Positions 15,606 through 24,806 of a DNA stretch of 45,881 bases are shown piece after piece. A program made the position numbers and the translations under genes. The stretch spans positions 1 through 45,881 of IMG/VR virus record IMGVR_UViG_3300005590_000041. One strand, written 5' to 3'. Source of the DNA: a virus. How positions within the stretch are numbered: the stretch's first letter is position 1; every line of letters begins with the position of its first letter. A model generated the notes under the pieces. That model was not told the DNA's origin. It was given only the letters and a program-made list of their open reading frames with translations, and made no database searches.

Positions 15606-18600
15606 TAATTCCAGTAAGACATTTCATCCCGATAAGGATTGTATTCATTTAATATTGATATTTTGTTATTTATTTTGGATTTTTTAAACCCATTATAAAT
15701 AGACCCCTCAACTTTATCTAATAGAGATGTATAATCATTATTAGACAACTGTTTTCCATCCGTATATAGGTTAACCAACATAGACCTTCTAGCCATATCT
15801 TCAAAATTCTTATAAATAGTGTCTCCTTTTTTAAGTGGTACGACTGCGTTTTCTTTTTCGGTAGTTAAAATTTTACCACCTCTTTCTATATATTCTTGAG
15901 CACCGCCATCGTTTATAAGACCTAACGTGTCTTTCAAAAGATTATCTACTCCTTCTGCAAATTGAGGTATTGGTTGTAATGCGATTGTAGCTAGTTCAAT
16001 AGCAGCTAAAGTTCCTACAATTTTTGCCAAAATCAAATTTGTTGGTGGTGGTGTTGCTAAAGCAAATGATACAGCTAAAGCTCCATTTATTGCTGCTTGA
16101 GCTAACGCTGCTGCTTTTTCTATCTTAGCCTGCTTTTGTCTTTCTTTCTTTCTTTTTTCCTCAAGCTGCTTTATTCTAGCTTCTTTGTTTCTTTCTAAAG
16201 CTGCTCTTTCCGCTTCGTCGTTTTGAGCCAACTCTATTAACCTGTCATATTTTTCTTCTTCTTTAGCTATCTCAGCATCTATCTCAGCTATTCTCCTATC
16301 GAAAATAACAGAGGCTAAATCAGAAATTGCAGATATAGCTTTTATCGCTTCTTTAGCCCAATTTTGCCAAGCACCCTCGCCAGTATATAGGTTGTCTTCT
16401 AAAGAATCATAAGTTTCTATGGTATTCTCAAGACTTTTTATTAAAGCATCAAAAGCTGCTCTTTCTGAATCTGTGTTAGCTAATGCTTTTTTTGCTTTTA
16501 ATAAGGCTATCTGTCTTGATATTTCTTTATTAAAAAACTTGATTCTGATTCTCTCTAACTCCCTAAGTGCTTCAACTTCATTGGAGCTTCCTTCGGCAGT
16601 CGCTTCTATTACGTCTTGTTGATTTCTTAACGCCTCATCTCTTTCTTTGTCTAATATTATTTTTCTTAATGCAAAGTCTTTTTCAATATTTCTAAGCTGC
16701 TCAACTCTAGCAAATTCATTTACTGTATTTATATCTGATTGATATTTTTGCTCACTTAACAAATATTCCTCATCAGCCTTATCTTTAGCTGCTTTAACCG
16801 CAATTAAATATTGCTCGTGTTGCTTTTTATATCTCTCAGAACCTTCATCGAACCTAGATAAAACAGCTCTCCATTTGGCAATTTCTTTTTCTTCGGCATC
16901 GGCAATCGCATTGTCTCTGTCTTGTTTTTCATAAAATGCTACAAGTGCTAATGAGTTAATAGTTGATGTTAAAAGCTCTTCTCTTTGTCTTCCCCCAGAA
17001 TGTTCTACCTCACTTAATTGTTTGTTTATCTTTATTCTTTCTTTTAGCTGAGCTATTAATAATCTATTTGTCTCTGTAAATTCAACCGCATACTTAATAG
17101 CTCTTTCGCTTCCACTAGAACCACCAATATCTAAGGGTGTAACAGATACCCCAGACTCTACCAACTCTCTTAATTGTGCTACTAGCTCAATCTGTTTAAA
17201 GTATCTTCTTTCAACATAACTTAAGCTTCCTATAATTTTTTGATATGTTTCTTCTGAGGTATCTCCTAATTTCTCAACAGCATCTATTGTATTTACAACA
17301 ACTCCTAATCCACTAGCACTAAATGCAGCCTGAAGAGAGCTTAATAGGTCTGCGTCATTCCCTCCTGCCTCTATAAAGTCTTTTTTGGCGTTTTCAAGTA
17401 TTTTTGTTTCTTCTTCTATTCTAGCACTAGCCTGAAGCTTCATAACCTCCCCTATTGCTTTTTCTAACTTGTAATACTCATCTCTTAATCCAGATAGTAT
17501 AGTTTCTTGTTTTTTGTATTCTTTTGAACCCTGTTTACCCTCTTCCGTAAGTTGTCCCATGGCTTTTCTGGCTTTTTGCATACGAGAGTTGATGTCGTCT
17601 AAAGAACCAGAAAACTTTTTATTAGCCTGAACTACTTCTTCGGCTGCCTTTTTTAATTCAGCCGTTACTTCTTTTGAGTATAGCCCAGAAATTCTAGTTG
17701 CTTTTTGCTGAGAACTTTCAAATAACTGAGTTAAAACTTCTAAATATTTCTCTGCGAAAGCTAGTAAACCACCTATTGTCTTAGATAGAACACTATCTCC
17801 TTCTGATATTGCTCTTACTAATTGCTGCCACTGTCCTTCCAATTTTCCTATCGCAACAGATAGATTTTCAACACTTTCTAAACTTTCAATACCATAAGCT
17901 TTTTCAAGCTCATCTGCAAACTTGGGAAGAACCTCAGCAGAAAGAACCTCTCCTTTTTTCATCATCTTGTCCAGTTGAGGTATAGTAACTCCCATTGCTT
18001 GAGCCATAATACCCATAGCCCCAGGAAGACGCTCACCCAACTGTCTACGCAGTTCTTCTGTTGTAACCTTTCCTTTAGAAAGCATTTGCTCTAGTGCTAA
18101 ATAAACACCAGTTAATTCATCGGTTCGTAAACCAAGAACGGCACTAGCTTTTGTTACGGATTCAAATATGTTTTTAGTTTCTAAGAGAGTAAGTCCAGAT
18201 TGTCTTGCTGCAGTTCTAAACTTCAACCACCTTTGAGTCGTTGAAATTAAAGAAGCCCCATACTTATCGTTTAGCTCTGTTAAAAATTGCCAAGACCTTC
18301 CTGTTTCAAACAAAGACTGGCTTGTTTGTTCTAGAGCATAGTTTAAAGACTGAAACTGTATTGTAAGGTTTACAATGCTTCTAATAGTTTGGACAATAAT
18401 AGCAGCAAGACCTCCATATCCTAAAGCACCAGCCAAAGACCTTATTCCAGTAAATAATTGTTTTGTGCTTCTTGTCGCCTTAACAATACTTCTTGTGTTT
18501 TTTGTTTGAGCAGTAGTTGATTTCTCTATTGCTGGAGTAAGGGTATTAACGGCTGTTGTATTGCTTTTTACCGCAACCGTATTTCCTTTTAATTGTGTAG

Positions 18601-18814
18601 TGTTTTTTGATAAAGCAGAATTAAGGGTTTTTATCTTACCATCTATATTTGATATAGCATTTCTTAGCCCTTGAATTTGAGTTTTTAAAGCATTAAAGGA
18701 TTTGCCATCTGCTTTTGAAACCTTGCCTATAACAGTGTTTAGTTCAGATAATTCATTAATTAATTTGCGTACTTCTTGTACTGCTTCCTCTGTGCTAATA
18801 TGGGCTTTTCCCAT
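15605..18814 (-). CDS. Tail tape measure protein
   Basis: 1069 residues. An N-terminal coiled coil rich in Ser/Thr/Asn (residues 1-115) is followed by a hydrophobic helix (GYGGLAAIIVQTIRSIV). The tape-measure N-terminal domain (about 130-345) includes LEQMLSKGKVTTEELRRQLG and MMKKGEVLSAEVLPKFADEL. Long charged coiled coils follow (about 640-900), then a hydrophobic segment and a short C-terminal domain. It sets tail length and helps DNA passage. It is the largest gene in the window. It overlaps the upstream gene by 20 nt and the next by one. Confidence 0.92.
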   Translation of the reverse strand: MGKAHISTEEAVQEVRKLINELSELNTVIGKVSKADGKSFNALKTQIQGLRNAISNIDGKIKTLNSALSKNTTQLKGNTVAVKSNTTAVNTLTPAIEKSTTAQTKNTRSIVKATRSTKQLFTGIRSLAGALGYGGLAAIIVQTIRSIVNLTIQFQSLNYALEQTSQSLFETGRSWQFLTELNDKYGASLISTTQRWLKFRTAARQSGLTLLETKNIFESVTKASAVLGLRTDELTGVYLALEQMLSKGKVTTEELRRQLGERLPGAMGIMAQAMGVTIPQLDKMMKKGEVLSAEVLPKFADELEKAYGIESLESVENLSVAIGKLEGQWQQLVRAISEGDSVLSKTIGGLLAFAEKYLEVLTQLFESSQQKATRISGLYSKEVTAELKKAAEEVVQANKKFSGSLDDINSRMQKARKAMGQLTEEGKQGSKEYKKQETILSGLRDEYYKLEKAIGEVMKLQASARIEEETKILENAKKDFIEAGGNDADLLSSLQAAFSASGLGVVVNTIDAVEKLGDTSEETYQKIIGSLSYVERRYFKQIELVAQLRELVESGVSVTPLDIGGSSGSERAIKYAVEFTETNRLLIAQLKERIKINKQLSEVEHSGGRQREELLTSTINSLALVAFYEKQDRDNAIADAEEKEIAKWRAVLSRFDEGSERYKKQHEQYLIAVKAAKDKADEEYLLSEQKYQSDINTVNEFARVEQLRNIEKDFALRKIILDKERDEALRNQQDVIEATAEGSSNEVEALRELERIRIKFFNKEISRQIALLKAKKALANTDSERAAFDALIKSLENTIETYDSLEDNLYTGEGAWQNWAKEAIKAISAISDLASVIFDRRIAEIDAEIAKEEEKYDRLIELAQNDEAERAALERNKEARIKQLEEKRKKERQKQAKIEKAAALAQAAINGALAVSFALATPPPTNLILAKIVGTLAAIELATIALQPIPQFAEGVDNLLKDTLGLINDGGAQEYIERGGKILTTEKENAVVPLKKGDTIYKNFEDMARRSMLVNLYTDGKQLSNNDYTSLLDKVEGSIYNGFKKSKINNKISILNEYNPYRDEMSYWN

Positions 18815-19457
18815 TTTTCTGTCTTATTTCAAATTGTTCTTTATCTAGTTTTTCGTAGTTATTCCATGTTATAACTGAGCATTTCTTAACATTTATAGAG
18901 TACCCTAACTCAAGGTTTTTAGAGAGTATTAATGCCTTCTTATCTAGCTTTGTTAGTATAGTTATTGGCTCGTCATCATTATTGTTGTTATCTAGCTCTA
19001 CATTATATTTTTTTTCAAATCTAATCGTTTTTATGTTAAGCTTGTTTTTTAAACCAGAAATATTGCTCTTTATCCTTGTAATTTGTGGGCTTATATCTAT
19101 GTCACTACTAAACTTTATACCTATATCATTTAATAAAGATAGATGTTCTACATATCCATATTCTTCATATAAATTGAATATTTTTTGAGCAATATCAACC
19201 TTTCCAGCTAGGTATATTATTTCAGCCTCTAGCTTTGTTTTTTTTAATTCTGCTTTATCGAAAATAACTTTTTCATACTCTGAGAATATATTTTCAAATG
19301 CTAATTTTAATTTTCTCTTATGTTTAAAGCCTAGAATCTCTAGCTCAGCATTTGTTTTTTTTTCAAAGTCCTCTATTAAGTATGTAAGTTTTTTTGTAGC
19401 TAAAAGAAGGGTAAAGTTATATATTGGGATAGTTGAGCAGCTTTGGTAGTATGTCAT
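18795..19457 (-). CDS. Pre-tape-measure tail protein (chaperone position), 220 aa
   Basis: Begins MTYYQSCSTIPIYNFTLLLA, a start found in proteins encoded just before the tape measure in Bacteroidota phages. The rest is mostly charged helix. By position it could serve as tail assembly chaperone. I see no slippery heptamer or overlapping long frame that would show a G/GT-type frameshift. Confidence 0.55.
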   Translation of the reverse strand: MTYYQSCSTIPIYNFTLLLATKKLTYLIEDFEKKTNAELEILGFKHKRKLKLAFENIFSEYEKVIFDKAELKKTKLEAEIIYLAGKVDIAQKIFNLYEEYGYVEHLSLLNDIGIKFSSDIDISPQITRIKSNISGLKNKLNIKTIRFEKKYNVELDNNNNDDEPITILTKLDKKALILSKNLELGYSINVKKCSVITWNNYEKLDKEQFEIRQKNGKSPY

Positions 19458-19933
19458 AACCTTATTTCAATATCGATATTTTCATTAAATTCTTTAGAGA
19501 CTATGTTGCTAACTCTAGCTAAGGTTGTTTCTATCGATGTTATTTCGTCTTGTGAAAATTCTAAAATACCCTCTCCATAACCTCCGAAGTGTTTTCCCTC
19601 GCCCTCTATAAGTTTTTTTGTCAGGGCTTTATCTTTATTGTCTAAAAGAAGGGTATTTGTCTCAAATTTAGTAAATAAATTAGAATACCACCCACCAGAA
19701 TCTCTTAAAGTAACATGAGAAACTCTAGTAAATGCGCTTTTCTTTTTCTTTTTTATTGTAGAGGGGGCGTATTTCCCTAGAGACTTACCACGTCCATCTA
19801 TTCCCTTTTGATAAAATCTTTGCTTTACACTAAATAACAATCTAGACTGCTCTTTTCTAAATTGTTCATTTATTTCTTTTTGAAGTACGCTATCAAAATT
19901 ACGTAGCTTCATTATAAAAGCATTTAATTTCAT
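19454..19933 (-). CDS. Tail completion/virion morphogenesis protein
   Basis: 159 residues. The basic middle (FYQKGIDGRGKSLGKYAPST then KKKKKS) matches the pattern of phage virion-morphogenesis proteins (Gpg/HK97 gp10-type) that join head and tail or finish the tail. It starts after the attenuator hairpin behind the tail tube gene and overlaps the next gene by four bases. Confidence 0.55.
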   Translation of the reverse strand: MKLNAFIMKLRNFDSVLQKEINEQFRKEQSRLLFSVKQRFYQKGIDGRGKSLGKYAPSTIKKKKKSAFTRVSHVTLRDSGGWYSNLFTKFETNTLLLDNKDKALTKKLIEGEGKHFGGYGEGILEFSQDEITSIETTLARVSNIVSKEFNENIDIEIRL

Positions 19934-19947
19934 AAATAAATAGGAAA

Positions 19948-19975
19948 ATTACCGCCCTAAAAAATGGGCGGTAAT
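19948..19975 (-). terminator. Perfect 10-bp hairpin after the tail tube gene
   Basis: ATTACCGCCC (19948-19957) and GGGCGGTAAT (19966-19975) form a perfect 10-bp stem with an 8-nt loop. On the minus strand it is followed by TTTT. It lies six bases after the tail tube stop and before the tail completion gene. It probably acts as a partial terminator that keeps tail tube mRNA more abundant than downstream tail mRNA. Confidence 0.8.
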
Positions 19976-19981
19976 AATAAA

Positions 19982-20911
19982 CTATACTACCGTAGCACTT
20001 ACTTCTTCACCTCTATACAAAACCCCTGCAAGGCTTGTGACATCTACATTTAAAGAGTTGTCCCATACGTCAGTAACAACAACTTCTCCAGCTGCAAGAG
20101 CTGGAATTGTAATTGTATAATTACCAGGAGTATCTTCAACAACCCCACTTATTACAACAGTAGAGCCATCAACCTTTACAATGAAATTAGCTAAAAGCAA
20201 TCCTTCAACAGGAGTTGAGTTGTCTGAAGCCAAAACAACAGAAACTTTAACTGTTGTATCTAAATCTGCTGGCGCAGCCGTATAAGCAAAAACAACACCA
20301 TTTACAGTAGGAACTTCTTGAGGTGTAAAATCAAGTTGTTCTATATGTAAAATACCATAATTTTTATCCCATTGTAGCCTATCTAGGAATTGTACTAATA
20401 AAGATTTAGACTCTGCATCCCCACCAGAAACCTTACGCTTTGTAAGTTCTGGGGTAACGTGCCCAGCTGTAAATCCTTTAAAATTCCCATCAGATGTTTT
20501 AGCAAGAAGCCAGTTTCCTTCATCGTCACCAATAATAAAGTCATAACTTTTAAAAGACTCTATTTTAGCAAGTTCTCTGTAAAATTCATGCCCTTCCTCA
20601 AACATTAGTTTGTATTCGGGCAGACCTTTTAAGTTTAGTCGTTTAACCCCTCCAGTTCCAGTTGAATAAGTATCTTCTGCAGATAAATCTTCAAAAGCAC
20701 TCGCATCAATAAGAGGGATAATAGTTCCCTTTTGAATTAATGGCTGAAGAAAGCTAATATCAAAGTCATCTGTAGCTTGAATTACAGTTCCTTTGTTTAA
20801 AGCTAATAGGTGAGCAGGCTCTCCAAATAGAGATAAACAACCAAGTTTACCAGTATTAGCTGAGCCAGCACCGCTACAAGCCTTTTTGTCTGCTATTGTT
20901 TGAATGCTCAT
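19982..20911 (-). CDS. Major tail tube protein with C-terminal Ig-like domain
   Basis: 309 residues. The N-terminal two thirds (to about 205) look like a tail tube fold. The last 95 residues (VNGVVFAYTAAPADLDTTVKVSV..., ...TITIPALAAGEVVVTDVWD) form an Ig-like/Big-type beta domain, as on the tail surface of many siphoviruses. High expression fits the strong hairpin after it. It overlaps the previous small gene (ATGA at 20908-20911). Confidence 0.75.
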   Translation of the reverse strand: MSIQTIADKKACSGAGSANTGKLGCLSLFGEPAHLLALNKGTVIQATDDFDISFLQPLIQKGTIIPLIDASAFEDLSAEDTYSTGTGGVKRLNLKGLPEYKLMFEEGHEFYRELAKIESFKSYDFIIGDDEGNWLLAKTSDGNFKGFTAGHVTPELTKRKVSGGDAESKSLLVQFLDRLQWDKNYGILHIEQLDFTPQEVPTVNGVVFAYTAAPADLDTTVKVSVVLASDNSTPVEGLLLANFIVKVDGSTVVISGVVEDTPGNYTITIPALAAGEVVVTDVWDNSLNVDVTSLAGVLYRGEEVSATVV

Positions 20912-21048
20912 TTTTCTATAATTTTTAAGTTAAGTAAATATTCGTATGCCTTTTCGGATTCAGTTTCATAACTATCTCCTGGCTTATATGTCTGTTTCTG
21001 AGTAATAAACTCTTTTATAAATTTCCCTTTGTATTTCTTTTTTGCCAT
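20908..21048 (-). CDS. Small basic tail-region protein, 46 aa
   Basis: ATG at 21048 (MAKKKYKGKFIKEFITQK) and TGA at 20908-20910 overlapping the tail tube start. Lys/Tyr-rich with an aromatic C-terminus (KAYEYLLNLKIIEK). The tight packing and coupling to the tail tube gene support it as real. Function unknown; head-tail joining accessory proteins of this size occur here. Confidence 0.6.
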   Translation of the reverse strand: MAKKKYKGKFIKEFITQKQTYKPGDSYETESEKAYEYLLNLKIIEK

Positions 21049-21051
21049 GTT

Positions 21052-21570
21052 CTATATTTTTAATTTCTTATAACAGCTTGAGTTTAGTGAAAAATCAAAA
21101 CTTACTCTTAGCGCATCCCAAATAAAAGAACCTGCGTTTTGTTCTCCTTCTTCGGAATCACTATAATTTGGATGTTTTTGAATAATAAAATCCTCTTCAA
21201 AGTTAACTATGTTTGACCTCCTAAACAGGAGTCTAAAGTTGTTAAAAAGCGGAATTAAAATTTTACCAAATGTAACTTTTAACCTTTCATAATTTTGCAT
21301 AGAAGAATTTGTGCTAACAGCTAATATAAAAACAGCACCATCAACAACAACTTTAGTTTTTTGATGATTTTCACTATATGGATATAATAACCATATTAAA
21401 GGATATGGCTCTTCTCTATTGGATAAAAAAGCATTTAATTCCTTTTTATCACCATATCCAAATACAACAGAATGATACGTCTCTCCAGAGAGGCTTTTCA
21501 TTTTTGGTAGGTCTTCAAACATAGTTTCAAGCCTATCTTCAACAACTATTGTATCATATACTATACTCAT
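21052..21570 (-). CDS. Tail terminator/head-tail joining protein, 172 aa
   Basis: Mixed alpha/beta protein located between head completion and tail tube genes, where siphoviruses carry the tail terminator. The pattern of PYPLIWLLYPYSENHQ and KVVVDGAVFILAVST then ERLKVTFGKILIPLFNNF suits this small family. Start overlaps the upstream stop by one base. Assignment rests mainly on position. Confidence 0.5.
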   Translation of the reverse strand: MSIVYDTIVVEDRLETMFEDLPKMKSLSGETYHSVVFGYGDKKELNAFLSNREEPYPLIWLLYPYSENHQKTKVVVDGAVFILAVSTNSSMQNYERLKVTFGKILIPLFNNFRLLFRRSNIVNFEEDFIIQKHPNYSDSEEGEQNAGSFIWDALRVSFDFSLNSSCYKKLKI

Positions 21571-22244
21571 TATATACCAAACCTATTTATATTGCTCCAT
21601 GTTCGTGGAGTAAAATTAGAATAAGTGTCTTCTGCAATTAAATTAGAATCATTTATAAATTTATATAAAGAAACATTAGAACCTCCTTCTGTAAAATAAT
21701 CTACTCCTAGACCATATTTACTTATAAAAGCCTTTGTTGTTTCAGAGCTTCCCTGCACAAACTCTACAAATTTATTCCACGCTTTAGCAACCTTAAAAGA
21801 CGGCGTAACTACTTCTGCGTTTTTAGGGTTATTGATAAAATGCCCAGAATCACCCCTAGTAATATAATCATTGCTTTCATAATGAAAATAAACGTATGGT
21901 GTAATTATGCTTCTATCGTAATTCCCTTCATCAAAAGATTTCCACCTAATCCCTCTCCAAACTACATTCTGAGAGGTAATCGGGTCGGTGTATGACTTTC
22001 CGTTTAATAAATCATTCCATTTTGAGTCCGTACCATCTTTCAACCCATTTTGTTTGTTGCTATCAAGTACGGACTTAAATTCATAAAATAATAAACTTCC
22101 AAGCGACTTAAACAAACACTCCCTTGAATAGTCATTGATAAAATCAATGATATTACCACTTACCTCTGTTACGTTGTCCGAAACATTTGGTTTAGCATGA
22201 GGAATATAAAACTCCCCTTTAAAAAAAGTGTTGTTTATAATCAT
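21570..22244 (-). CDS. Head-tail connector (DUF6712-like), 224 aa
   Basis: Begins MIINNTFFKGEFYIPHA; residues 29-60 form helices (IIDFINDYSRECLFKSLGS) and the middle has KWNDLLNGKSY...WRGIRW. This resembles the Bacteroidota phage connector family after the capsid. It probably attaches to the portal ring to close the head. Family match is from memory of the pattern. Confidence 0.55.
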   Translation of the reverse strand: MIINNTFFKGEFYIPHAKPNVSDNVTEVSGNIIDFINDYSRECLFKSLGSLLFYEFKSVLDSNKQNGLKDGTDSKWNDLLNGKSYTDPITSQNVVWRGIRWKSFDEGNYDRSIITPYVYFHYESNDYITRGDSGHFINNPKNAEVVTPSFKVAKAWNKFVEFVQGSSETTKAFISKYGLGVDYFTEGGSNVSLYKFINDSNLIAEDTYSNFTPRTWSNINRFGI

Positions 22245-22248
22245 TTTT

Positions 22249-22458
22249 CTAGTCTTTTGCCTTCTTTGGTTTGTAGTCTACAACATCTTTTAGGATTTTC
22301 ACAAACTCTTTGCCTTTTTTAGCAAGAGACTCAGCAGTACTTCGATGCATAACATCTTTTTCTCCTTTAGTATGTGTTCCAATATCCTTTAGATATTCTA
22401 CCTCTACAAAACCAATTTCTTTTTTTGGTGCTTCCTTCTTTTTTGCTTCTTCAGCCAT
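22249..22458 (-). CDS. Small Lys-rich head-region protein, 69 aa
   Basis: Charged ends (MAEEAKKKEAPKKE and DYKPKKAKD) flank a short core (VEYLKDIGTHTKGEKDVMHRS). It lies between capsid and connector genes. Similar short lysine-rich proteins in this place serve as head accessory or connector proteins. Function not shown by the sequence. Confidence 0.55.
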   Translation of the reverse strand: MAEEAKKKEAPKKEIGFVEVEYLKDIGTHTKGEKDVMHRSTAESLAKKGKEFVKILKDVVDYKPKKAKD

Positions 22459-22483
22459 GTTATTAAGTTTTTAAATTAAAATA

Positions 22484-23698
22484 CTATACTGCGGTAATAG
22501 CAGCTTGAACAACAGAAATATCATCATAGATAAGAGCTGCTTGGTCTAGATTTTTTACAAATGCAAAATAACGAGACTCACCTACCATCGTGAATTTATT
22601 GGTAATCAACTGATCATTAATCCAACCTATTCTAATGCTAAATGGTACGTAGTTTATAACATTATAAACTGACATATCAGCTACAAATATTTTACCAGCT
22701 GGAATTTTAATCCATGGTACAATCCTAACTCCACCAATTCGTACTTCGTTGAAGAGACCAGCTTGTGGGTATAATGGAAGTCCGTTGTCATCCTTAGCAC
22801 CTACAAGGTTAATAAAGAAGTCAACTGGATTTATCATAACAACATTTGGCTGATAATGTCCCTGATCGGTAAAAGCTTGAGTTGTGTAAATATCAGTAAT
22901 ACAAGCATTAACAACATCCATAAAGTTAGATGTTCCTGCTGGGAAAACATCCGCCATACTTCCTGCAACAAAAGCACGACCATATTCGGTAGCACCTGTT
23001 GGGCTAGAGCCAGTTCCATCTGCGAAATAAACAGCATTTACTTTATGTAAATTGTGTTGTTTAAGCAAATAGTCTTTTGCTGTTGCTTCCATACGAACAA
23101 TATCCGTAGCAGCCTCTTCTGTTAGGATTTCATAAGCAGCAGCCTTAACAGGGTTTGCAAACCTATTTTCCCATTTAAAGTCAATTTGAGGTTTAGCTGC
23201 TCCTTCAGCAACAAAAGCATAACCACCTTCTTTCGGCAACATTTCTGTATAAGAATATAGTTGCGTCCCAGTAGAGCTAATAGTAGCTAAAGAAAGTAAA
23301 CTATCATCATTTCTAAGGTTAAAACCCCCTAGATTTGTATGCCAATTTACATCTGGAGTTCCTACTTCAGTCCCACTAGCTGTCGTTACATCTGCAACTG
23401 CTTTAGGGATAAACTCAATACTACCAGACCCTTTTTGATATAGGTCTTTAATCTCTCCTTCTTTTTCAGTAAGGAACGACTTAAATTGAGCAACCACACC
23501 TTCAACTTGCTTCTTTTTGTTGGCTTCTATAAAAGCCTCAATAGCATTTCCGCTTTTTTCAATTTCCAGAGAAATTGCTTTAAGCTCTTCTTTTGTTGCA
23601 CCTTTCGCTTGTAATTCAGCTAAGGTGTTTTGAGCTTCTTCAAACTTGGTGTTTAAGTCTTTAAACTTAGCTTCCAAAGCTTCTGTAAATTTTTCCAT
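22484..23698 (-). CDS. Major capsid protein, HK97 fold
   Basis: 404 residues from the ATG at 23698 (MEKFTEALEAKF); an earlier ATG at 23722 would add eight residues. The first 100 residues are a charged coiled coil typical of an HK97-type delta/scaffold domain to be removed by the protease. The capsid domain follows, with conserved-looking stretches (LLSLATISSTGTQLYSYTEML; EAATDIVRMEATAKDYLL; IRIGWINDQ). It lies directly after the protease. Two hairpins in its leader (23732-23783) may affect mRNA level. Confidence 0.88.
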   Translation of the reverse strand: MEKFTEALEAKFKDLNTKFEEAQNTLAELQAKGATKEELKAISLEIEKSGNAIEAFIEANKKKQVEGVVAQFKSFLTEKEGEIKDLYQKGSGSIEFIPKAVADVTTASGTEVGTPDVNWHTNLGGFNLRNDDSLLSLATISSTGTQLYSYTEMLPKEGGYAFVAEGAAKPQIDFKWENRFANPVKAAAYEILTEEAATDIVRMEATAKDYLLKQHNLHKVNAVYFADGTGSSPTGATEYGRAFVAGSMADVFPAGTSNFMDVVNACITDIYTTQAFTDQGHYQPNVVMINPVDFFINLVGAKDDNGLPLYPQAGLFNEVRIGGVRIVPWIKIPAGKIFVADMSVYNVINYVPFSIRIGWINDQLITNKFTMVGESRYFAFVKNLDQAALIYDDISVVQAAITAV

Positions 23699-23731
23699 TT
23701 TGAAAATTCTATAATTAAACATTAATTTATT

Positions 23732-23783
23732 GAGAGTGTAATATACGGCTCTCTTTTTTTACAGAGTGATTGCTCGGCTCTGT
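23732..23783 (-). promoter_or_regulatory. Tandem hairpins in the major capsid leader
   Basis: On the minus strand two short stems occur between the protease stop and capsid start: ACAGAG/CTCTGT (23783-23761) then, after seven A, GAGAG/CTCTC (23753-23732). The word AGAGCCG occurs in both. Neither is followed by a T-run, so they are not terminators. A 5' mRNA stabiliser or processing site for the abundant capsid message is plausible. Confidence 0.45.
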
Positions 23784-24559
23784 TATTCTTCTATTTCAAG
23801 CCATTTTAAAATAGCTTTATCTTTTTCACTATAAGTGAAATCTTTATTTTTATTATTTAATGTTGGAGTAAACCTGTTGCTCCCAAGAACAACAGCACTA
23901 CCTTCAATAACTTTAGCCTCTGTAACAACCCAAAAGTATTTTTCATTAGCTAAATCTTCTTTATTTGCTATTCTTTCATAGTATTTATCCCATACCTTCT
24001 TTTCCTCTTCATAGTCCTCTTCTTCTGAATTAATAGCTAATAGTATTTTAACGTATTGCATGCCAACAGAATGATTATCTACATTTAGATTTTTGTATTG
24101 ATTATACATATACGAGTTTCTTTCTTCCTTTATTGTAGCATCAAAAACTAAAGCCTCAGTAGAACCTTCCATATCAAATCCTAAAGACTTCCACGTAAGT
24201 TTACTTGCCTTAACAGACAAATCCTCTTTGTCTGCTATAATTTTATCAAATTTCATTTGATGTTCTTGTAGAAACTTTATGTTTCTATTTTCACTCAAAG
24301 ACTTATCCCATATACCATTTACATGTAAATCTTTGTGCGAGTCTACAACATTTGTTGTATTAATTATCGCTCTAACTTTTATAGAGCCATCCTCATTTTG
24401 TTCTGCTTTATTAGCTATTGTTGAGGTTAGAACAGTTGTTGTTAATCCTATCGGGTCAGAGAACTTTATTGCAGACTTTTTAGAATATATAATATCCTGT
24501 TTATTTTCTACAAGAAACTTTAATAGTTCATTCCCTTTAAGTTCTGTTGGTATTTTCAT
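23783..24559 (-). CDS. Prohead maturation protease (HK97/U35-like)
   Basis: 258 residues located between portal and capsid. It holds DNHSVGMQY with His163 and Ser164 and TTNVVDSHKDLH around residues 68-79, the pattern of Caudovirales prohead proteases of the herpesvirus-assemblin-like clan. It should cut the capsid N-terminal domain during head maturation. The C-terminal region carries an acidic insertion (EEEDYEEEKKVWDKYY). Confidence 0.78.
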   Translation of the reverse strand: MKIPTELKGNELLKFLVENKQDIIYSKKSAIKFSDPIGLTTTVLTSTIANKAEQNEDGSIKVRAIINTTNVVDSHKDLHVNGIWDKSLSENRNIKFLQEHQMKFDKIIADKEDLSVKASKLTWKSLGFDMEGSTEALVFDATIKEERNSYMYNQYKNLNVDNHSVGMQYVKILLAINSEEEDYEEEKKVWDKYYERIANKEDLANEKYFWVVTEAKVIEGSAVVLGSNRFTPTLNNKNKDFTYSEKDKAILKWLEIEE

Positions 24560-24561
24560 CT

Positions 24562-24699
24562 TTACCCTGTTTTTATAATAGTCCTTTCTTCTTTTAACGC
24601 AGAAAGTTTGTTTTTTAATGATTTCTTTAGGCTAGGGTCTAAATTTGGTCTAGACAATGTTTCTTCTATGTTTTTGATTATCTCCTTCTTTGTTCCCAT
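24562..24699 (-). CDS. Small helical protein, 45 aa
   Basis: ATG at 24699 (MGTKKEIIKNIEETLSRPNL) and TAA at 24562-24564. Lysine/leucine-rich helix; no motif. It overlaps the stop of the preceding 42-aa gene and ends two bases before the protease start. It is probably translated as part of the portal-protease operon. Confidence 0.5.
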   Translation of the reverse strand: MGTKKEIIKNIEETLSRPNLDPSLKKSLKNKLSALKEERTIIKTG

Positions 24700-24806
24700 T
24701 GCTTGTGTTTTTTACCTCTTACTTCTATAATATGAGTTACGTATATAGGAAGACCAACTATATTGACTCCTGTTTGATAACTAACTTTTTTTATGCCTTT
24801 TTTCAT
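24678..24806 (-). CDS. Small protein, 42 aa
   Basis: ATG at 24806 overlaps the portal stop as ATGA; TAA at 24678-24680. The core (YQTGVNIVGLPIYVTHIIEV) is beta-like and the C-terminus basic (RGKKHKQWEQRRR). Overlaps on both sides support translation. Function unknown. Confidence 0.5.
   Translation of the reverse strand: MKKGIKKVSYQTGVNIVGLPIYVTHIIEVRGKKHKQWEQRRR

Noticed and set aside
15605-19457. Programmed frameshift for tail assembly chaperones
   Set aside because: No slippery heptamer with an overlapping second frame was seen upstream of the tape measure gene.
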